Assembly (NCBI GenBank): GCA_018644785.1
Contig: JABGPV010000243.1
Span: forward strand, 1 to 7,485
Source: Deltaproteobacteria bacterium
GTDB taxonomy: Bacteria > Desulfobacterota > DSM-4660 > Desulfatiglandales > Desulfatiglandaceae
Direction of reading: 5' to 3'
DNA: 7,485 bases
The notes under the pieces are model-generated. The model saw nothing but the letters and a program-made list of their open reading frames with translations. It was not told the origin of the DNA and made no database searches. The first letter of the stretch is position 1. Every line of letters starts with the position of its first letter. The position numbers were made by a program, and so were the translations under genes. Below, one piece after another: positions 1 to 5,157 of this stretch.

Positions 1-273
1 CGCGATACCGGCGGCATTCACGACACCGTGGTCCATATGGATATGGCCCGGGAAAAGGGCAACGGATTCTTGTTTGAGACATTCGACCCGAACGGTCTGT
101 CGTGGGCCATTGACCAGGCCATGGGATTTTACAACCGTCCCATGAATGTGAAAAGCCGGGAAATCACGCGGGTGATGCGTCAAAGCAAGGCCGCCTTTAA
201 TCATTCGGTCACGGCGCGTAGTTATATGGATCTCTACGAAAAAATGCTTGAGCGGCCTTTGATCAATGACTGA
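1..273 (+). CDS. glgA: Glycogen synthase, C-terminal fragment (cut by window start)
   Basis: Only the last 90 codons are present; the frame is open from base 1, so the gene starts upstream. The fragment opens with RDTGGIHDTV, which matches the TGG-x-x-DTV stretch of the C-terminal Rossmann domain of GT5 starch/glycogen synthases, close to the ADP-glucose site. It continues with GNGFLFETFDPNGLSWAID, the usual G-x-GF-x-F segment followed by the closing helices of the GT-B fold. The enzyme transfers glucose from ADP-glucose to the growing alpha-1,4-glucan in the cytoplasm. The stop codon (271-273) lies inside the start of the branching-enzyme gene, an 8-bp overlap that suggests translational coupling and makes a glycogen role coherent. 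The N-terminal lysine motif and the catalytic residues of the first domain are outside the window, so integrity of the whole gene cannot be judged. Confidence 0.88.
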   Translation, partial: RDTGGIHDTVVHMDMAREKGNGFLFETFDPNGLSWAIDQAMGFYNRPMNVKSREITRVMRQSKAAFNHSVTARSYMDLYEKMLERPLIND

Positions 274-2320
274 AAAAAAGCGAATGCGGAATGATCCGTA
301 CCTCCGGCCTTATGAAAAAGCCATCCAGGCGCGGATGCGTCTTGTGGAAGAAATGAGGAACAGGCTTACACAGGGAGGGCGGATAAGCCTGGGAAACTTT
401 GCGTCGGGCCATGAGTACTTTGGGCTTCATTTTCTGGAGAACCAAGCCGACTCCGCCAAAGTGGCTACGAAGGCGGGGTGGGTGTTCAGGGAATGGGCGC
501 CCAATGCAAAGGCCATATTTCTCATTGGAGACATGACGGGCTGGCGGGAGTCCGGGGACTTTCAACTTGAAAAAATCAATGCAGAAGGGGTTTGGGAGAT
601 CAGGCTTCCCGCTGGTTTTCTTTCCCATGGCATGGTTTACAGGCTTCGCATGCACTGGGAGGGCGGGGAAGGAGACCGCATTCCCGCATATGCCAGGCGC
701 GTGGTACAGGATCCGGACTCTCTGATATTCAATGCGCAGGTGTGGTCGCCGTCAGACCCTCATGAGTGGAACCATACGGATTTTGTTCCTGAGCCCGGCC
801 CTCTTTTTGTCTATGAAGCCCATGTGGGCATGGCCCTGGAAGAAAAGAAAATCGGTTCATACCGGGAGTTTACGGAACACGTCTTGCCAAGGATTGTTGA
901 TGCGGGTTATGGCGCCCTGCAGCTCATGGGTATTCAAGAGCATCCCTATTATGCGTCATTCGGCTATCATGTTTCCAGTTTTTTTGCCGCATCTTCCCGG
1001 TTCGGCCCCCCTGAAGATTTAAAAGCATTGATTGATCAGGCCCATGGGTCTGGCCTGTCCGTTATCATGGACCTGGTCCATTCCCATGCGGTGGCCAACG
1101 AGGTGGAGGGCCTCAGCCGTTTTGACGGAACATTGTACCAGTATTTTCATGAGGGGCCCCGGGGGATCCACGAGGCCTGGGGTTCCCGCTGTTTTGACTA
1201 CGGCAAGCCCCAGGTCCTGCATTTTCTCCTCTCCAACTGCCGATTCTGGCTGGATGAATACCATTTTGACGGATTCCGGTTTGACGGCATTACCAGCATG
1301 CTCTACCGTCATCATGGGTTGGGTAAAGCGTTTGGGTCCTACGAGGACTATTTTGACGATCAAGTGGACGAGGACGCGCTCACCTATCTGACCCTGGCCA
1401 ATGAACTGATTCATGACGTACGCGAAACCGCCGTCACCATTGCTGAAGACATCAGCGGCATGCCGGGCCTTGCCGCGCCCGGGGAAGAGGGCGGTGTGGG
1501 GTTTGACTATCGGCTGGCCATGGGGGTTCCGGATTTCTGGATCAGAATCCTGAAAGAGAAGCGCGATGAGGATTGGCCCCTGGGGGAGATGTGGTACGAA
1601 TTGACCAATCGAAGGGTGGATGAAAAAAGCATCGGCTATGCGGAAAGCCATGACCAGGCACTGGTGGGGGATAAAACGCTGGCGCTGAGACTCATGGGAC
1701 CGGACCTCTACCATCACATGCACATAAAAGAAAAGAGCGTGGCTGTGGACAGGGGGATGGCCCTTCACAAGCTGGTGCGGTTCATTACGCTGACGACCGC
1801 CGGGAACGGCTATCTCAATTTTATGGGAAACGAATTCGGCCACCCGGACTGGATTGACTTTCCCCGTGAGGGGAACAGATGGTCCTATGAATATGCCCGG
1901 CGCCAATGGCGCCTCATGGATAGTCCGGATCTGAAATATGCGTATCTGGCCCATTTTGATCGCCATATGATCAAACTGGCCAGAACGTACCGGCTTCTTG
2001 AAGTTTCCGGTCCCCGACGCATCATGGAGCATTCTGAAGACATGGTTCTGGCATTTGAGCGGGGGGGACTGATTTTCGTGTTCAATTTTCACCCGACCCT
2101 CTCCCATAATGACTATTCCGTAGAAGTGCGCCCGGGTGAGTATCAGATGATTATGGATAGCGATGCGCTGGAATATGGCGGTCACGGCCGACTGCAGAGG
2201 GGCCAGCGGCATTTCACCGCCCCAGCTCTCAATCTCTCGGCTCTCAGTCTCCCGGCCCTCAGCCTCTATCTTCCCACCCGTACCGCCCTGGTGCTTGTGT
2301 CTGTGGACAAAGGGCATTGA
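266..2320 (+). CDS. glgB: 1,4-alpha-glucan branching enzyme, eukaryote-like GH13_8 type
   Basis: A 684-aa cytoplasmic enzyme that cuts alpha-1,4-glucan and rejoins the piece as an alpha-1,6 branch. An N-terminal DPYLRPY segment precedes a CBM48-like domain (about 50-140, with REWAPNAKAIFLIGDMTGW). The GH13 barrel (about 180-540) carries FRFDG with nucleophile D340, AEDISGMP with acid/base E394, and SHDQ with H462/D463. A beta C-terminal domain (about 585-680) follows. Motifs such as YAESHDQALVGDKTLA, LNFMGNEFGHPDWIDFPREG and DGITSMLYRHHG match animal and plant branching enzymes (human GBE1, about 700 aa) much better than E. coli-type GlgB (GH13_9). All catalytic residues are present, so it should be active. 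The ATG at 266 overlaps glgA; a second ATG at 284 (codon 7) is possible, but neither has a strong Shine-Dalgarno, which fits coupling to glgA. Codons 657-666 hold a short tandem repeat. Confidence 0.95.
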   Translation: MTEKKRMRNDPYLRPYEKAIQARMRLVEEMRNRLTQGGRISLGNFASGHEYFGLHFLENQADSAKVATKAGWVFREWAPNAKAIFLIGDMTGWRESGDFQLEKINAEGVWEIRLPAGFLSHGMVYRLRMHWEGGEGDRIPAYARRVVQDPDSLIFNAQVWSPSDPHEWNHTDFVPEPGPLFVYEAHVGMALEEKKIGSYREFTEHVLPRIVDAGYGALQLMGIQEHPYYASFGYHVSSFFAASSRFGPPEDLKALIDQAHGSGLSVIMDLVHSHAVANEVEGLSRFDGTLYQYFHEGPRGIHEAWGSRCFDYGKPQVLHFLLSNCRFWLDEYHFDGFRFDGITSMLYRHHGLGKAFGSYEDYFDDQVDEDALTYLTLANELIHDVRETAVTIAEDISGMPGLAAPGEEGGVGFDYRLAMGVPDFWIRILKEKRDEDWPLGEMWYELTNRRVDEKSIGYAESHDQALVGDKTLALRLMGPDLYHHMHIKEKSVAVDRGMALHKLVRFITLTTAGNGYLNFMGNEFGHPDWIDFPREGNRWSYEYARRQWRLMDSPDLKYAYLAHFDRHMIKLARTYRLLEVSGPRRIMEHSEDMVLAFERGGLIFVFNFHPTLSHNDYSVEVRPGEYQMIMDSDALEYGGHGRLQRGQRHFTAPALNLSALSLPALSLYLPTRTALVLVSVDKGH
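2234..2263 (+). repeat. Codon-aligned 15-bp tandem repeat inside glgB
   Basis: Two adjacent 15-bp units, CTCTCGGCTCTCAGT and CTCCCGGCCCTCAGC, agree at 12 of 15 positions; all three differences are T/C. They encode LSALS then LPALS. A further partial match (AGCTCTCAAT) precedes them. The repeat sits in the last beta region, just before the conserved YLPTRTALVL strand. Confidence 0.7.
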
Positions 2321-2323
2321 CAC

Positions 2324-2340
2324 AAAAAGGCCTGGGGCCT
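2324..2340 (-). terminator. Weak candidate intrinsic terminator for minus-strand transcription
   Basis: Read on the minus strand, a 5-bp GC-rich stem (AGGCC, loop CCA, GGCCT) runs into TTTTT. It could stop aminotransferase transcripts that read antisense through the XRE-cupin gene, since no terminator lies between those two genes. The stem is short and the 3-nt loop tight. On the plus strand there is no T tract, so it is not a good terminator for glgB. Confidence 0.25.
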
Positions 2341-2404
2341 ATACTCATCCGGAAACGTAGATTTTTGACAATTTGGGGGCATTATAACGAAAGGACATCA
2401 GGAA

Positions 2405-2944
2405 ATGACGAACGAAGACATCACGCCCGTGGGCGAGCGGATCCGACAGGCCCGTCAGGGAAAGGGCCTTGACCTTGACGAACTGGCAGGTCGGGTCGGT
2501 TGTTCAGGCGAATACCTGCAATGGGTAGAGGATGGGCAGGTGGAACCGCCGGTAGCCCTTCTTCTCCAGATCGCCAAAACCATGAATCTGGATTCCGGGG
2601 CATTCCTTACGGTGGATGATTCCCCCGAAAGACGCCTGGAAGAAGCCGCCAAACGTACCAAGGCCTATTCATACCGAACCCTCACGCCACCTGAAGCCGA
2701 TAAGCACTTGATGGCTTTTTCCGTCACGATTCCCCCTCAAACGGGGCACGAAGGGGTCGGTTATCAGCACGAGGGCGAGGAGTTTGTTTATGTTGTTTCC
2801 GGAGAAGTGGAACTTCTCGTGGATACGGAAAAATACTGTCTGGGCGAAAAAGAATCCCATCGTTTCAACGCCAATGTGGATCACCACCTGTCCAATCCCA
2901 GCGATGAGGCGGTTGAGTTGCTGGTGATCCTTTATGTGCCCTGA
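2405..2944 (+). CDS. XRE-family transcriptional regulator with C-terminal cupin domain
   Basis: A 179-aa cytoplasmic DNA-binding protein. Residues about 9-62 form an XRE/Cro-type helix-turn-helix (VGERIRQARQGKGLDLDELA then GCSGEYLQWVEDGQVEPP), with the usual spacing of the recognition helix. After a linker, residues about 100-179 form a small cupin barrel: YQHEGEEFVYVVSGEVEL carries putative ligands H122 and E126, and NVDHHLSNPSDE supplies H160/H161. In this class the cupin senses a small molecule, often linked to amino-acid, polyamine or acyl-CoA metabolism; the ligand here is unknown. AAAGGA at 2390-2395, 9 nt before the ATG, supports the start. It lies 84 bp after glgB and converges on the aminotransferase gene, which it might regulate, though this is only positional. 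No operator dyad was found in the upstream gap. Confidence 0.9.
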   Translation: MTNEDITPVGERIRQARQGKGLDLDELAGRVGCSGEYLQWVEDGQVEPPVALLLQIAKTMNLDSGAFLTVDDSPERRLEEAAKRTKAYSYRTLTPPEADKHLMAFSVTIPPQTGHEGVGYQHEGEEFVYVVSGEVELLVDTEKYCLGEKESHRFNANVDHHLSNPSDEAVELLVILYVP

Positions 2945-2958
2945 CGCGGCCGTTCGAT

Positions 2959-4269
2959 TTATCCTGACGCCAGATATTGGTTGATGCTCTCCGAAAGGGT
3001 ATCGAACGTTTCCGTGAATTTGGTTTTTTCGGTTTCCAGCAGGGTCACTCTGAATCCCTGCAGTTCAGAACTGAAAGAGGTCAGGGGAACCACGCAAATG
3101 CCGGTGGCGCCCAGCAGATAATAGACAAAACGTTTGTCCGGCTGCATTTTTTTGTCTTCTGCGGTTAAGCTTTCTATGAGCTTACGGACTTCGGGATTGG
3201 CAATGGCCAATTTTTGCTTTCGGTTTATCATTCCTTCCTCAAAAACCACGGTCATATAAAAAGCGCCATTGGTCCGGTTGACCATGATGCCGGGAATCCC
3301 GCTCAATTTTTCGTAACCGATTCTTGAGAAATGCTCATAGCGCTTCCGGCGTTTAATGAGGTGATCCGCGTAGGCAGGGTGTTCAAAAACCCTGGGGATG
3401 GCCTTTTGCGGAAGCGTCGTGGAACATACCTCAACCATTTTTGCATTGATGATGCTCTTGATGTAGTCGGCGAACATGGGGTCTCGATCCGCGTTATAAA
3501 CCTCAATCCATCCGCAACGACTTCCCGGCCAGGGAAGTTCCTTGGAAATGCCTTTCATGGAAATGGCCGGGACATTGCCGATAACCTCCGACAGCGATTT
3601 GCCTTTGTGGCCGTTATAGGCAAGATTCAGATAGATTTCGTCCGCGATGATAAAAAGATCAAAATCCCGTGCAATGGAAACGATTTCCTCCAGCATGCTC
3701 TCCGGGTACACCATTCCCGTGGGGTTGTCGGGATTAATGATCAGGATCCCAGCCACTGCGGGATTGTATTTGACCCGTCGCCTCAATTCCGCCACATCCG
3801 GATACCATCGATTGTGTGGATCGAGAGGATAACACACGGGGGGGAGCCCTGCATGGGCGGCTTCCGAGGAGGAGTGGGTGGTGTATGTGGGGGTCGGGGT
3901 GATGACGCGGGCGGTACGACGCAGAAACCCATATACTTTGGTGATGGCATCGCCCAAACCGTTAAAGAAAATGATATCTTGTTCCTTCAGGTGAACGCCG
4001 CTGGTTCGGTTGGTCAGTGCGGCCAGGTATTTCCGCGTTTCCACATCGCCCAAAGTGGCGCTGTAGGCGTACGAATCGTCCTCCATGGCCAGATCCGCAA
4101 TGATGCCTTTCAGCCACTCGGGTATTTTTTCACCCTTTGCGACAGGGTCTCCAATGTTTTCCAGGGTGATTTCCATGCCCATGCTGCTCAGCTTTTCAAC
4201 CAACTGCATGATCTCTCGAATTTCATAGGTCAGTTCGCCTGCGCCGATGTGAACGATGTCGGTTCGCAT
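2959..4269 (-). CDS. PLP-dependent class I/II aminotransferase
   Basis: A 436-aa fold-type I aminotransferase, cytoplasmic, moving amino groups between an amino acid and a 2-oxo acid. NPDNPTG (179-185, with N182), ADEIY (D210, Y213) and the Schiff-base lysine K243 in GISKELPWPGSRCGW, followed by R251, are the standard PLP-binding set. R407 in GFRVTLLE is the likely substrate-carboxylate arginine. An extended segment (about 344-380, rich in K/E) separates GAFYMTV from the C-terminal region and makes the protein longer than AspC/AlaA-type enzymes of about 400 aa. Substrate cannot be read from sequence; an alanine or valine role is suggested only by the leader-like ORF upstream. The ATG at 4269 has a perfect AGGAGG 8 nt upstream. 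Two intrinsic terminators lie between that ORF and this gene, leaving 40 bp, too little for an obvious separate promoter. Confidence 0.92.
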   Translation of the reverse strand: MRTDIVHIGAGELTYEIREIMQLVEKLSSMGMEITLENIGDPVAKGEKIPEWLKGIIADLAMEDDSYAYSATLGDVETRKYLAALTNRTSGVHLKEQDIIFFNGLGDAITKVYGFLRRTARVITPTPTYTTHSSSEAAHAGLPPVCYPLDPHNRWYPDVAELRRRVKYNPAVAGILIINPDNPTGMVYPESMLEEIVSIARDFDLFIIADEIYLNLAYNGHKGKSLSEVIGNVPAISMKGISKELPWPGSRCGWIEVYNADRDPMFADYIKSIINAKMVEVCSTTLPQKAIPRVFEHPAYADHLIKRRKRYEHFSRIGYEKLSGIPGIMVNRTNGAFYMTVVFEEGMINRKQKLAIANPEVRKLIESLTAEDKKMQPDKRFVYYLLGATGICVVPLTSFSSELQGFRVTLLETEKTKFTETFDTLSESINQYLASG

Positions 4270-4277
4270 AAATTATT

Positions 4278-4283
4278 CCTCCT
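4278..4283 (-). promoter_or_regulatory. Consensus ribosome binding site of the aminotransferase
   Basis: The minus strand reads AGGAGG, 8 nt from the ATG at 4269. It fixes the start and implies strong translation once the mRNA passes the upstream terminators. Confidence 0.85.
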
Positions 4284-4309
4284 TCTTCCAAATAACTACT
4301 TACGGTCAC

Positions 4310-4337
4310 AAAAAAAGGGCTGCAATTCAAGCAGCCC
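4310..4337 (-). terminator. Intrinsic terminator 2, between small ORF and aminotransferase
   Basis: On the minus strand GGGCTGC (4337-4331), a 7-nt loop and GCAGCCC (4323-4317) form a perfect 7-bp stem, followed directly by seven T residues (4316-4310). It ends 40 bp before the aminotransferase ATG. It must be bypassed if the aminotransferase is read from a promoter further upstream. Confidence 0.8.
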
Positions 4338-4343
4338 CTCAAG

Positions 4344-4368
4344 AAAAAAGCTGCGAGTCGCCCGCAGC
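4344..4368 (-). terminator. Intrinsic terminator 1, just after small ORF
   Basis: On the minus strand GCTGCG (4368-4363), a 7-nt loop and CGCAGC (4355-4350) form a 6-bp GC-rich stem followed by TTTTTT (4349-4344). It begins 22 bp after the stop codon of the 50-aa ORF. Its arms share GCTGC/GCAGC with terminator 2, so the arms can also pair across the two hairpins. Confidence 0.75.
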
Positions 4369-4390
4369 CCTGGTTGGTTTTGTTGATGGT

Positions 4391-4543
4391 TTATGCCATC
4401 GACGGTCCCCCCAGAACCACAGGCACAACAGCTGCCGCAGCGGCTGATGCCGCCTCTTTGGACATGTGGAACCTACCGATGATCTGTTGGCTACGAAAAG
4501 AAGACACGCCGCTAATCCTTTCAAACTCTCTAAAGCTCACCAT
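4391..4543 (-). CDS. 50-aa Ala/Val-rich small ORF, candidate leader peptide
   Basis: I do not recognise this protein. ATG at 4543 is preceded by AAGGAA (4557-4552) with an 8-nt gap, a good ribosome binding site, and the frame ends at TAA (4393-4391). The first 30 residues are charged (MVSFREFERISG at the start). Residues 31-46 read AASAAAAAVVPVVLGG, using seven alanine and four valine codons, and the peptide ends GGPSMA. There is no cysteine. Two intrinsic terminators follow and then the aminotransferase. This fits a transcription-attenuation leader peptide sensing charged tRNA-Ala or tRNA-Val, because Ala, Val and Leu are all pyruvate-derived and aminotransferase substrates. The Ala codons lie about 60 nt before the first hairpin, farther than in classical attenuators. 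Alternatives are an independent small membrane-active peptide or a chance ORF. An internal ATG (codon 27) would give a 24-aa version. Confidence 0.6.
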   Translation of the reverse strand: MVSFREFERISGVSSFRSQQIIGRFHMSKEAASAAAAAVVPVVLGGPSMA

Positions 4544-4588
4544 ATTAAGCGTTCCTTATGACATGCTTTAGAAAACAATTCAAGGTTT

Positions 4589-4618
4589 TTTTTAGCGACA
4601 ATGCACATTTTTGGTGAA
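4589..4618 (-). promoter_or_regulatory. Weak candidate sigma70-type promoter for the small ORF
   Basis: On the minus strand TTCACC (4618-4613) and TAAAAA (4594-4589) are separated by 18 bp; each matches the consensus at 4 of 6 positions. Transcription would start roughly 35-40 bp before the small-ORF ATG. This was the best pair found in the gap, but such matches are common in AT-rich DNA. Confidence 0.2.
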
Positions 4619-4670
4619 AACGAATTGGCATTGGCTTTTTATGAAGATAGGGTATGGATAGCGAGTTCCT

Positions 4671-4728
4671 CTCAAAGGTGAAAGCTCAAAGCGTTTTCAG
4701 TTATGCCCTTTGAGCTTTCACCTTTGAG
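4671..4728. repeat. Perfect 21-bp inverted repeat upstream of queF
   Basis: Arms at 4671-4691 and 4708-4728 are exact reverse complements, with a 16-nt spacer (4692-4707). Each arm is built of heptamers: CTCAAAG occurs twice, flanking the related GTGAAAG. There is no T tract on either strand, so it is not an intrinsic terminator. It ends 7 bp before the queF ribosome binding site, so it could be a strong 5'-UTR hairpin, an operator for a dimeric regulator, or a REP/MITE-like dispersed element. Confidence 0.9.
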
Positions 4729-4749
4729 CTGTATTAAGGAGACAGACAC

Positions 4750-5136
4750 ATGATCGAGGCAGAAGGAAAAATCTTTCAATGGGAAAGTCCCGAAAGTATC
4801 AGGGACGATTTTCTGGAAACCTTTGATTTTGAGAGTCCCCGTCAATACATTAAAACTGAAACCCGGGAGTTCATCGCGGCGTGCCCTTTCAGCGGCCTGC
4901 CCGACGTGGGCCGCCTGATCATTGAATACTACCCGGAAGGTGGCCGGTGCATTGAACTGAAATCACTCAAATACTATACGGTCAGTTTTAAAAATGTAGG
5001 CCTTTTTCAGGAGGGCGTCACCAGGCGGATTTATGATGATCTGAAAACGGTTTTGAAAACCGAACGGTTAAAGATCACCACTATTTATAATACAAGGGGT
5101 GGGTTCGATACCACCTGTATCGAAGGACGCTTGTAA
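4750..5136 (+). CDS. queF: NADPH-dependent preQ0 reductase (7-cyano-7-deazaguanine reductase), short form
   Basis: A 128-aa cytoplasmic enzyme of the tunnelling (T)-fold family that reduces the nitrile of preQ0 to the aminomethyl group of preQ1 on the way to tRNA queuosine. C45 in [10 protein letters not shown] is the thioimide-forming cysteine and D52 the partner acid. E69-LKSLKYY is the QueF signature that binds NADPH. GLFQE (E88) and NTRGGF near the C-terminus complete the family pattern. Length fits the single-domain Bacillus type rather than the roughly 280-aa E. coli type. The B. subtilis FHED histidine is glutamine here (Q87). AAGGAG (4736-4741), 8 nt before the ATG, fixes the start. 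The M48 protease gene follows after 21 bp, probably in the same transcript. No preQ1 riboswitch pattern was seen; the upstream region instead carries a large inverted repeat. Confidence 0.93.
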   Translation: MIEAEGKIFQWESPESIRDDFLETFDFESPRQYIKTETREFIAACPFSGLPDVGRLIIEYYPEGGRCIELKSLKYYTVSFKNVGLFQEGVTRRIYDDLKTVLKTERLKITTIYNTRGGFDTTCIEGRL

Positions 5137-5157
5137 GCGGACCCTTTGGAGTTGTTC

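Noticed and set aside
1019..2323. Long open frame on the minus strand across glgB (434 codons)
   Set aside because: It lies wholly opposite a gene with intact catalytic motifs, its translation has no recognisable domain, and it comes from codon bias of the coding strand.
2365..2388. TTGACA and TATAAC upstream of the XRE-cupin gene as a sigma70 promoter
   Set aside because: The hexamers are excellent but only 12 bp apart, far from the required 16-18 bp, and no partner at normal spacing was found for either.
3331..4386. Long open frame on the plus strand across the aminotransferase (351 codons)
   Set aside because: It is antisense to a clear PLP enzyme, shows no family motif, and extends through the terminators and into the small ORF on the other strand.
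4339..4524. 61-codon minus-strand frame overlapping the small ORF
   Set aside because: It has no good RBS and runs through the first terminator hairpin; the 4391-4543 frame has AAGGAA at ideal spacing and stops before the hairpins.
4625..4658. Plus-strand promoter for queF (TTGGCA/TTGGCT with TATGGA) or a sigma54 site
   Set aside because: The -10 candidate matches only half the consensus, and no GG-N10-GC sigma54 spacing is present.
4671..4749. preQ1 riboswitch or intrinsic terminator upstream of queF
   Set aside because: The preQ1-I core pattern is absent and no T tract follows either arm of the inverted repeat.
5146..5157. TTG start giving a protease four residues longer
   Set aside because: Nothing like a ribosome binding site precedes it, whereas GGAG sits 6 nt before the ATG at 5158.
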